Notes: generated by a model from the letters alone, not told the origin. 64,000 bases of DNA from an uncultured Bacteroidota bacterium (GCA_903906365.1 CAIVKC010000034.1:34411-98410), one strand, 5' to 3'. Counted from the stretch's first letter, positions 1 through 8,844 are shown. Made by a program: numbers and translations.

Positions 1-1
1 C

Positions 2-574
2 CGGGAAGGCATCCAGGAAATCAGCTATGTGCTGCAGTTCCACCCGGGCAGGGAAGGACTCCAGGCCGATTTTACCCTGGCACGCGGGCTCAACTATTAC
101 ACAGGACTTATTTTTGAAGTTAAATCCCTGCAGGCCCGCATGGGGAGCCTGGGCGGAGGGGGGCGTTATGATGACCTGACCGGCTTATTTGGGGTCCCGG
201 ACATTCCGGGCGCGGGTATATCCTTTGGGGTAGACCGGATCTATGATGTGCTGGAGGAACTGCAATTGTTTCCCGGGGACAGTTTCACGGGGACCCAGGT
301 GCTTTTTTTCAACATGGGTGAAGCAGAAGCGGCCGCCGCCTTCGGGCATATGCAGGCGCTGCGTGGAAGAAACATCCGCTGCGAGATCTACCATGAAGCA
401 GCCAAATTGGACAAGCAGTTCAAATACGCCGATAAAAAGCGAATTGCCCATGCCGTCATCATCGGGACCAACGAACTGGCCCAGGGAACCTGCGTGGTCA
501 AGGACCTTCGCCGCGGCGAGCAGCTAACCATTCCGGTCAACCGGCTGTCAGGGTTTGTCTTTGAAGGCAGCTGA
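2..574 (+). CDS. hisS: Histidyl-tRNA synthetase, C-terminal part (5' end outside window)
   Basis: This is the 3' end of a class II aminoacyl-tRNA synthetase that charges tRNA-His. The open frame runs in from the window edge, so the start codon is not visible. The motif RGLNYYTGLIFEV corresponds to the histidine-binding RGLDYYTG signature of HisRS. A glycine-rich GGGGRYDDL stretch and FGVDRIYDVL (motif 3 region) follow. The last ~100 residues form the alpha/beta anticodon-binding domain. It converges on the thiolase gene with only 4 bp between the stops, and no terminator is apparent there. The identity is secure; only length and start are unknown. Confidence 0.96.
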   Translation, partial: REGIQEISYVLQFHPGREGLQADFTLARGLNYYTGLIFEVKSLQARMGSLGGGGRYDDLTGLFGVPDIPGAGISFGVDRIYDVLEELQLFPGDSFTGTQVLFFNMGEAEAAAAFGHMQALRGRNIRCEIYHEAAKLDKQFKYADKKRIAHAVIIGTNELAQGTCVVKDLRRGEQLTIPVNRLSGFVFEGS

Positions 575-578
575 CCGC

Positions 579-1772
579 TCAGAGGGCTTCATAAACGATG
601 GCCGCGCCCTGGCCCACCCCCACGCACATGGCTGCCAGGCCCCTGGCAGAGCCCCGTCTGCGCATTTCATGCAACAGCGTCACTGAAATCCGGGCCCCGC
701 TGCAGCCCAGCGGATGGCCAATGGAAATGGCACCTCCGTTCACGTTTACCCTTTCTATATCAAGTCCCAGATCATGTATGCAGGCAATGGACTGGGAGGC
801 AAAGGCTTCGTTGAGTTCTACCAGGTCCAGGTCCTCCAGTCTGAGTCCTGCCCTGGAAAGTGCTTTTCGGGTGGCGGGTACCGGACCAATACCCATGATG
901 GCCGGATCTACGCCCGCCACCCCCATGGAGACTATTTTAGCCAGGGGCTGCAGGTGGTATTTTTCCAGGGCCTCCTCACTGGCCAGCAACAGGGCGGCCG
1001 CCCCGTCGTTGATCCCCGAGGAATTGCCCGCCGTAACCGTTCCCTGCCTGTCAAACACGGGTTGGAGACGCCCTAGTTTCTCCAGGGAGGTCTGCCGGGG
1101 ATGTTCATCCCGGGAAAACCAGCTGATCAGGCTGTCTTTCATCATTTCCACATATACCAGCTCATCTTCCCATTTACCGGCCTGCAGGGCGGCAAAATAT
1201 TTCTCCTGGCTGAACAGGGCAAATTCATCCTGGGCATGCCTTGAAATCTTCCACTGCCTGGCGACATTTTCGGCCGTTTCCCCCATGGAATAGGGGTAAT
1301 ACAGTTCGGTCAGTTTGGGGTTGATGAACCTCCAGCCAATGGTGGTATCAAACATTTCGGTATCCCGGCTGAAGGGCTGCCTGGATTTACCCAGGACAAA
1401 GGGAGCCCGGGTCATGCTCTCCACCCCGCCGGCAATATAGAGTTCCCCTTCCCCGCACATAATGGCGCGGGCAGCCTGCATGATCGCATCCAGCCCGGAG
1501 GCGCACAGGCGGTTGACGGTGGTTCCCGCTACCACGGGGGGCAGGCCGGCCAGCAGGGCGGCCATCCTGGCCACGTTGCGGTTGTCTTCACCGGCCTGGT
1601 TGGCGTCGCCGGCGATGACGTCTTCGATGGCTGCGGGATCCATACCCGGGTTCCGCTGGAGCAGGGCCTTAATCGTATAGGCCAGCAAATCGTCGGGGCG
1701 TATGGTACTCAGCGCCCCGCCGTATTTTCCAACAGGGGTTCTAACTGCATCAATTATATAAGCGGTCTTCAT
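579..1772 (-). CDS. Thiolase, 3-oxoadipyl-CoA / acetyl-CoA acyltransferase type
   Basis: A 397-aa thiolase that would cleave 3-oxoacyl-CoA (or condense two acyl-CoA) in the cytoplasm. Nucleophilic Cys90 lies in NRLCASGLDA, His353 in SIGHPLGCSGAR and the second catalytic Cys383 in AAMCVGVGQG, so all active-site residues are present. The stretch QAGEDNRNVARMAALLAGLP and the DTTIGWRF segment resemble the PcaF/PaaJ 3-oxoadipyl-CoA thiolase branch more than generic AtoB. No phenylacetate or beta-ketoadipate genes lie beside it, so the substrate is inferred. It is divergent from rlmN, with its own -7 box about 67 bp upstream. Confidence 0.9.
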   Translation of the reverse strand: MKTAYIIDAVRTPVGKYGGALSTIRPDDLLAYTIKALLQRNPGMDPAAIEDVIAGDANQAGEDNRNVARMAALLAGLPPVVAGTTVNRLCASGLDAIMQAARAIMCGEGELYIAGGVESMTRAPFVLGKSRQPFSRDTEMFDTTIGWRFINPKLTELYYPYSMGETAENVARQWKISRHAQDEFALFSQEKYFAALQAGKWEDELVYVEMMKDSLISWFSRDEHPRQTSLEKLGRLQPVFDRQGTVTAGNSSGINDGAAALLLASEEALEKYHLQPLAKIVSMGVAGVDPAIMGIGPVPATRKALSRAGLRLEDLDLVELNEAFASQSIACIHDLGLDIERVNVNGGAISIGHPLGCSGARISVTLLHEMRRRGSARGLAAMCVGVGQGAAIVYEAL

Positions 1773-1838
1773 TCAGCGGTGGTTTAATGTTTGGATCCAA
1801 CAGATTGACGGACAGGCCCGCGGGGGGGCGCCGGAGTG

Positions 1839-1846
1839 CAAATATA
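1839..1846 (-). promoter_or_regulatory. Promoter -7 element TATATTTG for the thiolase gene
   Basis: On the minus strand the sequence reads TATATTTGC, a match to the Bacteroidota -7 consensus TAnnTTTG. It lies about 67 bp upstream of the thiolase start and back to back with the rlmN promoter. No clear -33 TTTG is visible. Confidence 0.5.
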
Positions 1847-1878
1847 ATCAGCCTGAGAGCTTATCCGTTCATCCGGCG

Positions 1879-1886
1879 TATCTTTG
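1879..1886 (+). promoter_or_regulatory. Promoter -7 element TATCTTTG for rlmN
   Basis: TATCTTTGC matches TAnnTTTG(C). Transcription would start about 7 nt downstream, at or next to the ATG at 1893, giving an almost leaderless mRNA. This argues against the upstream in-frame TTG at 1884, which lies inside the box. Confidence 0.6.
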
Positions 1887-1892
1887 CAAGTC

Positions 1893-2951
1893 ATGAAAAC
1901 GGATAAGAAGAACATACGGCATCTTTCCCAAGGGGATATTGAACAATATTTTGAGCAGATCGGGGAGAAGAAATTCCGGGTAAAACAGGTCTGGGAGTGG
2001 ATGTGGCTTAAACATGCCCACCGCTTTTCGGATATGACCAATTTAAGCAAGGAATTACGCAGCCACCTGGAAGATACTTTTTTGCTGCCTGCCCTTCAGG
2101 TTGATACCACCCAGTTCAGCGAGGATGGCACTGTGAAGAGCCGGTTTAAGACCGTGGACGGGCATTTTGTGGAAGGGGTCCTGATACCTACTGAAGAACG
2201 TAAGACGGCCTGCGTTTCTTCCCAGATCGGATGTTCGCTGAGCTGCAAATTCTGCGCCACCGGATATATGGATCGTAAACGAAATCTCGATTTTGATGAG
2301 ATCTATGATGAGGTAGTGCTGATCAACCAGCAGTCAGAAAAGACTTTTGGCAAGAAACTGACCAATATCGTCTTTATGGGCATGGGTGAGCCCCTGCTGA
2401 ATTATAAGAATGTCCTGAAGGCCATCGATAAAATTTCCTCCCCCGAAGGACTGGGTATGAGCCCCCGGCGTATTACCGTTTCCACTGCCGGGGTTTCCAA
2501 AATGATCAGGCAGCTCGGGGATGACAAAGTGAAATTCAAGCTCGCACTTTCCCTGCATGCGGCCAATGACCGGAAACGGCATGAGATCATGCCCATCAAT
2601 GATACCAATAACCTGCAGTCCCTGATCGAAGCGCTGAACTATTTTTATAAGCAGACTGAAAACCAGATCACCTTTGAATACATCCTTTTCAAGGACTTCA
2701 ATGATTCACTCAAGGATGCCGATGAACTGATCAGGATGTACCGGCAGGTCCCGGCAGATCTGGTCAATATTATAGAATACAATCCCATTGATGCGGCGCA
2801 GTTCCGCAAGCCAGAGGAGGAAACCGTCAGCGCATTCATGAGACACCTGGAAAAAAACAAGGTAAATGCCCGCCTAAGGAAAAGCAGGGGGAAGGACATA
2901 GACGCCGCCTGCGGGCAGCTTGCCAACAAAAATAAGCCCATGGGATTGTAA
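1893..2951 (+). CDS. rlmN: 23S rRNA (adenine2503-C2)-methyltransferase RlmN
   Basis: A radical-SAM methyltransferase of 352 aa that methylates A2503 of 23S rRNA (and A37 of some tRNAs in the family). The [4Fe-4S] cluster cysteines are in CSLSCKFCATG (Cys114, 118, 121), with GMGEPLLNY and a SAM-binding SLHAAND segment. The family's second methyl-carrying cysteine is present near the C-terminus (AACGQLANK). I prefer the ATG at 1893 over an in-frame TTG nine bases upstream, because that TTG is part of the predicted promoter box. Confidence 0.96.
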   Translation: MKTDKKNIRHLSQGDIEQYFEQIGEKKFRVKQVWEWMWLKHAHRFSDMTNLSKELRSHLEDTFLLPALQVDTTQFSEDGTVKSRFKTVDGHFVEGVLIPTEERKTACVSSQIGCSLSCKFCATGYMDRKRNLDFDEIYDEVVLINQQSEKTFGKKLTNIVFMGMGEPLLNYKNVLKAIDKISSPEGLGMSPRRITVSTAGVSKMIRQLGDDKVKFKLALSLHAANDRKRHEIMPINDTNNLQSLIEALNYFYKQTENQITFEYILFKDFNDSLKDADELIRMYRQVPADLVNIIEYNPIDAAQFRKPEEETVSAFMRHLEKNKVNARLRKSRGKDIDAACGQLANKNKPMGL

Positions 2952-3016
2952 AGGACCACCCTGCTCGCCGGAGCCCCACCCGGGCCCCTGAAAACGGATA
3001 TTGGTTTATTTATAGC

Positions 3017-3024
3017 TACATTTG
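3017..3024 (+). promoter_or_regulatory. Promoter -7 element TACATTTG for the RsuA-family synthase
   Basis: TACATTTGC matches the Bacteroidota -7 consensus and lies 33 bp upstream of the start codon at 3057. A TTG at 3001-3003 is closer than the usual -33 spacing, so the upstream half is weak. Confidence 0.5.
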
Positions 3025-3056
3025 CCACTACTGTTGTAAAACAGCAAATCAATGAC

Positions 3057-4028
3057 ATGAAAAGAAAAACGGATAATTTCAACAAGTTCTTCAACAAGAA
3101 AAACAACGCTGCCATCAAAGAGCAGCACAAACAGGAGAAAAAAGCGGTTAAAAAGGAGCGAAAGGAAGCCATCGAACGGCATTTTGAAGAAAAACGACAA
3201 AAAAAGGCCTTAAGCCAGGCGCCTGCTGCCGCTGCACCGGCTCCTGCAGGCAGGAAAGCTGCAGAAAAAGTTCCCTATGTAAGGTCCGGCAAACCCAATG
3301 CCGAGCTCATTCCCCTGAACAAATACATTGCCCATAGCGGCATCTGCTCGCGGCGGGATGCAGCTGACCTCATTCGGGAAGGCAAGGTCCTGGTGAACGG
3401 AAAGCCGGTGACCGAACCCGGAACCAAGGTATCGCCCGAAGATCTGGTCAAGGTCAGCGGAAAAAAGATCACGATCTCCCGCAATTTTGTCTATATCCTG
3501 CTTAATAAACCCAAAGATTATATCACTACCACCGATGATCCCCAGGGCCGCAGGACCGTTTTGGATCTGATCCGTCATGCCACCACCGAAAGGGTGTACC
3601 CCGTAGGCAGGCTGGACCGGAATACTTCGGGCGTGTTACTGCTCACCAACGACGGCGAACTGGCCCAGAAACTGGCGCATCCCAGGCATGAGATCAAAAA
3701 GATATATCATGTCGTTTTAGACAAGGCCCTGACCAAAACGGATTATGAAAAAATCGTGCAGGGGGTGGAACTCGAGGATGGCATGGCCCATGTGGATGCC
3801 ATCGCCTACGAGGATGCCAAGGACCGCTCTCAGGTTGGATTGGAAATCCACAGCGGCCGCAACCGCATTGTGCGCCGGATATTCGAGAGCCTGGGCTATG
3901 ATGTCAGGGGGCTGGACAGGGTCATGTATGCCGGCCTGACCAAAAAGAATGTGCAGCGCGGCAAATGGCGTTTCCTGAATGAAAAGGAAGTGCGTATCCT
4001 CAAATACCTGAACTCATCCGTTAAATAA
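3057..4028 (+). CDS. RsuA/RluB-family rRNA pseudouridine synthase
   Basis: A 323-aa enzyme converting specific uridines of rRNA to pseudouridine. The first ~85 residues are a highly basic Lys/Ala/Pro-rich extension (KKNN, KKAVKKERKE) of a kind common in Bacteroidota homologues. An S4 RNA-binding domain follows (LNKYIAHSGICSRRDA, residues ~88-135). The catalytic domain carries the Asp motif GRLDRNTSGVLL and the C-terminal GRNRIVRRIFE signature of the RsuA/RluB/RluE/RluF group. RluB is the most likely member, but the target nucleotide cannot be read from sequence alone. Confidence 0.93.
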   Translation: MKRKTDNFNKFFNKKNNAAIKEQHKQEKKAVKKERKEAIERHFEEKRQKKALSQAPAAAAPAPAGRKAAEKVPYVRSGKPNAELIPLNKYIAHSGICSRRDAADLIREGKVLVNGKPVTEPGTKVSPEDLVKVSGKKITISRNFVYILLNKPKDYITTTDDPQGRRTVLDLIRHATTERVYPVGRLDRNTSGVLLLTNDGELAQKLAHPRHEIKKIYHVVLDKALTKTDYEKIVQGVELEDGMAHVDAIAYEDAKDRSQVGLEIHSGRNRIVRRIFESLGYDVRGLDRVMYAGLTKKNVQRGKWRFLNEKEVRILKYLNSSVK

Positions 4029-4084
4029 ACAGGCTATCGGGCTCCCGGTCCGCAGGCCTGTTAAACAAGACACCGCCATACATC

Positions 4085-4831
4085 ATGAAGACCCCAGAGA
4101 TTATATTCGAAAATGATGATTTCATTGCCATCAATAAACCAGCGGGCATGCTTTCCATCCCCGACCGGGAAGGCAAGGAAGCATCCCTGAAATCCTGGCT
4201 CAGGGATAAATACGGGGAGATATTTACGGTTCACCGGCTGGACCGCCAAACCAGCGGTATCATCCTTTTTGCACGAACAGAGGAAGCCCACCAGTTTTTG
4301 TCCACGGTCTTTGAGGGCAGGCTCGTGGAAAAGATATACCTGGGAATTGTCCAGGGTACCCTTACTGATAAAAAAGGCAGCGTCGAAGTGCCCATTATGG
4401 AGCACCCGGCCAAGACGGCCGTCATGGTGGTAAACCGCAAAGGCCGCCTGTCTTTGACCGACTTTGAGGTCATGGAAGAATTCGGGCTGTATTCCCTGCT
4501 CCGTTTCCAGCTGCATACCGGTCGCACCCACCAGATCCGGGTGCATATGCAACATATTGGCCATCCCATCGTCTGTGATGAGGTCTATGGAAATGCTCAG
4601 CCGGTGCTGCTGTCCTCCTTCAAAAAGAAATTCAAATTATCCAAATCCGCCGAACAGGAAATTCCCATTCTCTCCCGGTTGGGTTTGCATGCACAGCGCC
4701 TGGCCTTCAGCGACCAGCATGGCGTCTCCCATGTCCTGGAGGCACCGCTGCCAAAAGACATGAGCGCACTGCTTCAGCAGCTGCGTAAATGGAAGGGACG
4801 CCCTGCCGGCTCCGGAAGCCCCCTTATATAA
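4085..4831 (+). CDS. RluA-family pseudouridine synthase
   Basis: A 248-aa pseudouridine synthase of the RluA family. It has the catalytic HRLDRQTSGIILFA motif, the LLRFQLHTGRTHQIRVHMQHIGHPIVCDEVYG signature and no N-terminal S4 domain, so it resembles the short RluA/RluC-like single-domain forms. It lies 56 bp after the RsuA-family synthase in the same direction and may be cotranscribed. Its last 8 bp overlap the 3' end of the convergent AraC regulator gene. RNA target unknown. Confidence 0.92.
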   Translation: MKTPEIIFENDDFIAINKPAGMLSIPDREGKEASLKSWLRDKYGEIFTVHRLDRQTSGIILFARTEEAHQFLSTVFEGRLVEKIYLGIVQGTLTDKKGSVEVPIMEHPAKTAVMVVNRKGRLSLTDFEVMEEFGLYSLLRFQLHTGRTHQIRVHMQHIGHPIVCDEVYGNAQPVLLSSFKKKFKLSKSAEQEIPILSRLGLHAQRLAFSDQHGVSHVLEAPLPKDMSALLQQLRKWKGRPAGSGSPLI

Positions 4832-5702
4832 AGACCCGTGTACCGATCGCGAAATTTTCCCTGAATTCCTTGGGGGTACATTTCTTTTTTTTCTTGAATA
4901 TCCGGTTGAAGTTGGAGATGTTGTTAAATCCGCAATTGTAGGATATTTCTGCGATGGAATGCGTGGTGTCGATGAGCATGCGGGAGGCATGTCCAAGCCG
5001 GATCTCACTGAGGCTGTCAATAAAGGTATTCCCCGTCCTTTTTCTGATGAACCGGCTGAAGGAGACTTCAGTCATATTCACCAGTCGGGCCACCTCCCCG
5101 AGGGTGATGGTCTTGTCATAATTATGGTTCATGTACTCAAAGGCCTTTTCAATGCGGCGGCTGTTGTAGTTAAAATGGTCGTTGTTAAAGGACACATCCG
5201 ACAAGGTCCGCATATTGCGGGAAGTGGACAGGTCATGCAAGATGGACATGAGCTCAAGGACCGAATCAAAACCATTTTTCTGATTGAGGGAAATTATCCT
5301 GGGGGCCAGGGCTTGAATGGTATCGCTGGAAAATGAAATGCCTTTTACGGATCGCTCCAGCATGCTGCGGATGAAGCTTAGCTGGTTTCGCCGGAGCATC
5401 TTGTCTTCAAAGAGATCCTTATGCCATTGAATGGTAATTTCCCTGATATCGCCGCTTTGGCATTGATGGGTAAACCAGGCATGACCCAGATTGGGGCCCA
5501 CCAGCACCAGTTCATGATCTCCTATTACCTCAATATGATCCCCGACAATGCGTTTGGCCCCGCCGCCCTGCAGGATGAGGTTCAGTTCAAATTCCTCGTG
5601 GTAGTGCAGGGGGAAATTGAATTCCTTTTTGTTTCTGGAGAATATGGTAAAACAATCATTTTGGGTCAGGGGGGTGATTTCCCGCATCAGGTTTGAATTC
5701 AT
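4824..5702 (-). CDS. AraC-family transcriptional regulator with N-terminal cupin domain
   Basis: A 292-aa regulator. The N-terminal half is a sugar-sensing cupin (FPLHYHEEFELNLILQGGG, residues ~30-48). The C-terminal ~100 residues contain two helix-turn-helix units (TLGEVARLVNMTEVSFSRFIRKRTG and IAEISYNCGFNNISNFNRIFKK). It is divergent from the epimerase/GH28/SGNH operon, so it is a likely local activator of that operon responding to a sugar; this is inferred from position. Its 3' end overlaps the preceding pseudouridine synthase gene by 8 bp. Confidence 0.92.
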   Translation of the reverse strand: MNSNLMREITPLTQNDCFTIFSRNKKEFNFPLHYHEEFELNLILQGGGAKRIVGDHIEVIGDHELVLVGPNLGHAWFTHQCQSGDIREITIQWHKDLFEDKMLRRNQLSFIRSMLERSVKGISFSSDTIQALAPRIISLNQKNGFDSVLELMSILHDLSTSRNMRTLSDVSFNNDHFNYNSRRIEKAFEYMNHNYDKTITLGEVARLVNMTEVSFSRFIRKRTGNTFIDSLSEIRLGHASRMLIDTTHSIAEISYNCGFNNISNFNRIFKKKKKCTPKEFRENFAIGTRVFI

Positions 5703-5755
5703 ATGGCAATCGTTGTTTGGTTAGAATACCTGGTTTAAAAATACCCTGAATTCGG

Positions 5756-5763
5756 CAAAATTA
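5756..5763 (-). promoter_or_regulatory. Promoter -7 element TAATTTTG for the AraC gene
   Basis: The minus strand reads TAATTTTGC, about 54 bp upstream of the AraC start. A TTG at 5790-5788 (minus strand) is 24 bp further up, slightly longer than the usual -33/-7 spacing. Confidence 0.5.
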
Positions 5764-5931
5764 TTACAGCGAACAGATAAAATAGTACAATAATTTTGGC
5801 TGCGGTGATTATTTATTAAAATATTATAAATCAAATAGATGTTAAGTTTTAGGCCTCCCAAGGCATTTGCTGCATTCATTCTCATCAACCATGGGATAAA
5901 AAATTGCTAGGTATTTGATAATTAACAACTC

Positions 5932-5939
5932 TACATTTG
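5932..5939 (+). promoter_or_regulatory. Promoter -7 element TACATTTG for the epimerase/GH28 operon
   Basis: TACATTTG matches TAnnTTTG. The predicted transcription start falls at about 5946, the ATG of the 55-codon ORF, so the message would be leaderless or nearly so. A TTG at 5904-5906 could serve as a -33 element with 25 bp spacing. The AT-rich 130 bp upstream is the natural place for AraC-regulator binding, but I see no clear repeated operator. Confidence 0.5.
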
Positions 5940-5945
5940 ACAATA

Positions 5946-6113
5946 ATGGAACAAGGCAGCCCGGTTCGTAACCTAAGGTGCAAATCGGTGCAGGATTCTC
6001 TGTACATTCCATGGCAGATCGGGGCCATGGTACTATCGGGGGGAGCTGCTGCCCCGGAGCGGCTAGCCGCCGCTGCCGGTCTGCCGGAAAATATGCTTGA
6101 CTTATGGATCTAA
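5946..6113 (+). CDS. Small ORF of 55 codons heading the epimerase operon (unknown function)
   Basis: An ATG-initiated ORF starts about 7 nt after a -7 promoter box and ends in a TAA that overlaps the epimerase start by 10 bp, an arrangement typical of translational coupling. The peptide begins MEQGSPVRNLRCKSVQ and ends with an Ala-rich helix-like part (PERLAAAAGLPENMLDLWI) that vaguely recalls a helix-turn-helix. There is no signal peptide or membrane segment. I do not recognise a family. It may be a real small protein, or a leader ORF that sets translation of the epimerase gene. Confidence 0.5.
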   Translation: MEQGSPVRNLRCKSVQDSLYIPWQIGAMVLSGGAAAPERLAAAAGLPENMLDLWI

Positions 6114-7312
6114 CTACCTATCACTCACAGGCAGCCCTGGAACTGCAGGCAATCCTGGACTACTGGATGCGCTATACGACCGATGAAAATTTTGGCGGTT
6201 TTTTCGGCCGGGTAGACCAGTTCAACCGGCCGGAGCCCAGCGCTCCCAAGGGCCTGGTGCTTAACAGCCGCATTTTATGGACCTTTTCTGCTGCCTATAA
6301 CCTGGTTCAAAACCCGCTTTATCTTTCCATGGCGGAGCGGGCTTACCGTTATTTGCTGGATCACTTTGAAGACCCCGATCATCGCGGGATGTACTGGAGT
6401 GTGGATTTCAGGGGTGACCTGCTCAATGGACGCAAACAACTCTACGGTCAGGCTTTTGCGCTATACGGTTTTAGCGAGTTTTTCAGGGCTACCGGCAGGC
6501 AGGACGTGCTTCAAAAAGCCATTGGCCTGTTCACACTCATCGAGGGCCATGGTTTTGATCCTGCCTACCTGGGTTATTTTGAAGCCTTTGACAGGCAATG
6601 GGGCCCCGAAGTAGATCTGCGCCTGAGCCAAAAGGATGCCAATGAGAAAAAGACCATGAATACCCACCTGCACGTGCTGGAAGCCTATACCTGTCTGTAC
6701 CGCCTGTGGCCTGACAGCCAATTGCGGGGACAAATATTGAATCTCCTGGATAATTTCCACTCCCATATGATTGATGGTGTCACCAGCCACCTGGGGCTCT
6801 TCTTTGATGAAGCCTGGAACTTGAAATCAGGAATCATTTCTTATGGCCATGACATTGAAGCCGCCTGGCTGCTGCTGGAAGCGGCCCGCGCAACCGGGGA
6901 CTCGCGGTGGATCGCTACGATGCGGGAACACGCCGTGAAAATGGCCAGGGCAGCCGCTGAGGGCCTGGACGGTGATGGGGGGCTATGGTATGAATATGAC
7001 CAGCGAACCGGTCACCTGTCCCGGGAAAAACACTGGTGGCCGCAGGCCGAGGCCATGGTGGGCTTCCTGAACGCCTATGAGGTCAGCGGGGACCCCGTTT
7101 TTCTGCAACAGTCCTGCCAGGCCTGGCAGTTCACCATGCGTCATATCAAAGACCCCGTTCAAGGCGAGTGGTTCTGGGGGGTGGATGACAGCCACCGTCC
7201 CATGGAAGGGCAGGATAAGGCAGGCTTCTGGAAATGTCCCTATCACAACAGCCGGGCCTGTATGGAGATCATCGGCCGCACGGCGGCCATAAACCCAACA
7301 CCTCACGCATGA
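6104..7312 (+). CDS. AGE-family epimerase, cellobiose 2-epimerase-like
   Basis: A 402-aa (alpha/alpha)6-barrel sugar epimerase of the N-acylglucosamine 2-epimerase superfamily. The cellobiose 2-epimerase pattern is visible: NTHLHVLEAY (His188, His190), GHDIEAAW (His249), EKHWWPQAEAM (His310) and a late PYHNSRACME (His near 387). The family interconverts glucose and mannose residues at the reducing end of beta-1,4-disaccharides; here the substrate may instead be a pectic or other oligosaccharide. No signal peptide, so cytoplasmic. The start overlaps the upstream small ORF, and the stop overlaps the next ATG (ATGA at 7309-7312). Confidence 0.88.
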   Translation: MDLTTYHSQAALELQAILDYWMRYTTDENFGGFFGRVDQFNRPEPSAPKGLVLNSRILWTFSAAYNLVQNPLYLSMAERAYRYLLDHFEDPDHRGMYWSVDFRGDLLNGRKQLYGQAFALYGFSEFFRATGRQDVLQKAIGLFTLIEGHGFDPAYLGYFEAFDRQWGPEVDLRLSQKDANEKKTMNTHLHVLEAYTCLYRLWPDSQLRGQILNLLDNFHSHMIDGVTSHLGLFFDEAWNLKSGIISYGHDIEAAWLLLEAARATGDSRWIATMREHAVKMARAAAEGLDGDGGLWYEYDQRTGHLSREKHWWPQAEAMVGFLNAYEVSGDPVFLQQSCQAWQFTMRHIKDPVQGEWFWGVDDSHRPMEGQDKAGFWKCPYHNSRACMEIIGRTAAINPTPHA

Positions 7313-8844
7313 AGCATTTCCGCCTATACCTGATGGTCCTATTGATCCCCTTCCAGCAGATACGGGGGGCTACCTACAATATTTTAGATTTCGGCGCCCG
7401 GGGGGATGGCCTTACCCTCAATACAAAGGCCATACAGCAGGCTATTGACAAATGCAGGCAGGACGGTGGCGGGACGGTCATTGTTCCCGCCGGGATTTTT
7501 CTGTCCGGGACCCTTTATCTCTGCAGTCATTTTGAATTGCAGCTGCAGGCCGGGGCCATGCTTAAAGGAAGCCCGCGCCTGGAGGACTATGCACGGGCGG
7601 CATCGGTACACCTGGGGCTGCTCTACGCAATGAACCTGGTGGATATCACCCTGTCAGGCCCTGGCAATATAGATGGCAACGGGGATGTGTTTTTCCGGCT
7701 GGACACAGCCAAGAAAATTGACGGGCCCGGGACCCGCTTTACCAGACAGCGGGAACATTTCAGGGAGGTGAAGGAAGGGATTGGAGATGGCCCCGTCGTC
7801 CCTTTGGACCGCCCCTACCAGCTCATCATTTTCTCCGGTTGCCGCAATGTGACGGTAAGGGATCTGCTCATCAGCAACGGTTCGTTCTGGACCCTGCACT
7901 TTGCCGACTGTGATGCCGTGCACGTCAGCGGTATCCGCCTTTTCAATAACATGATGGTGCCCAATGCCGACGGCATTGATGTGACCAGCTGTACCAATGT
8001 CACCATCACGGGCTGCGACATAAGGGCCGGGGACGATGCCATTGCCATCACGGGGTATGACCACCATTTTGAAATTCCGGGATTCCAGCACCTGCGCCAT
8101 CCCAGCGAAAATATCCAGGTGAGCAACTGCAATCTCCAGTCCTATTCCAGCGGCATCCGCATCGGTTTTTTGGACCAAAACAGCGTGCGGAATATACATG
8201 TCAGTAATGTCAATATTACCAATTCCACCAGAGGAATCGGCCTGTTTTTGCGGGACGAAGGTTCCCTGGAAAACATCTTCTTTTCCAATATTTTTATTGA
8301 AACAACTTTGAGGACGGGTGACTGGTGGGGAAATGGTGAGCCCATCCATATATCGGCCGTGAGGGGCAAACCGGACGGGAAGCTGGGTAAAATCAGCCAT
8401 GTTCGCTTTGACCATATCATCTGCCGAGGGGAAAATGGCATATTGCTGTTCGGTTCAGCGGAAAGTGAACCCGAAGACATTGCCTTTAGGGATATCAGTT
8501 TTGAACTCGTGGATAGCAAACTCAACGAACTGGCGGGGGGTAATGTGGATTTAAGGGGCTGCCTGGCCGATTCCCTCAAGCTCTTCAGTCGCGATATCCC
8601 CGGATTCCTGGCCGAGCATGTCTCCGGGTTGCTGATTGACCACTTCACCCTGACGTGGACAGGAACCCGGATGCCTTTTTTTACCCACGGCATAGAGATC
8701 AGCCATTTCCGCCATGTGCGCATTCACTCCTTCCAGGGAGCTGCTTCCCCTTTGGCCAGGGGCGCTTATTCGATCTTTGCCCATGAAGGAAAGGATCTGG
8801 TGACCGATGATAAACAGGGACTTGGACTTCGCCATGTGCAATAG
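7309..8844 (+). CDS. Secreted GH28-type beta-helix protein (polygalacturonase-like)
   Basis: A 511-aa exported protein: hydrophobic signal peptide in residues 1-21, then YNILDFGARGDG, the usual opening of GH28 and pectate-lyase-like beta-helix enzymes. NADGID (219-224) and GDDAIAI (241-247) match the first two GH28 active-site motifs. The third (His-Gly) is replaced by SSGIRIG (280-286), and the RIK motif is not evident. It is therefore a divergent GH28 or related polysaccharide-active protein; pectin or rhamnogalacturonan is the expected substrate type. The start at 7309 gives a signal peptide and an ATGA overlap with the epimerase gene. Confidence 0.82.
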   Translation: MKHFRLYLMVLLIPFQQIRGATYNILDFGARGDGLTLNTKAIQQAIDKCRQDGGGTVIVPAGIFLSGTLYLCSHFELQLQAGAMLKGSPRLEDYARAASVHLGLLYAMNLVDITLSGPGNIDGNGDVFFRLDTAKKIDGPGTRFTRQREHFREVKEGIGDGPVVPLDRPYQLIIFSGCRNVTVRDLLISNGSFWTLHFADCDAVHVSGIRLFNNMMVPNADGIDVTSCTNVTITGCDIRAGDDAIAITGYDHHFEIPGFQHLRHPSENIQVSNCNLQSYSSGIRIGFLDQNSVRNIHVSNVNITNSTRGIGLFLRDEGSLENIFFSNIFIETTLRTGDWWGNGEPIHISAVRGKPDGKLGKISHVRFDHIICRGENGILLFGSAESEPEDIAFRDISFELVDSKLNELAGGNVDLRGCLADSLKLFSRDIPGFLAEHVSGLLIDHFTLTWTGTRMPFFTHGIEISHFRHVRIHSFQGAASPLARGAYSIFAHEGKDLVTDDKQGLGLRHVQ

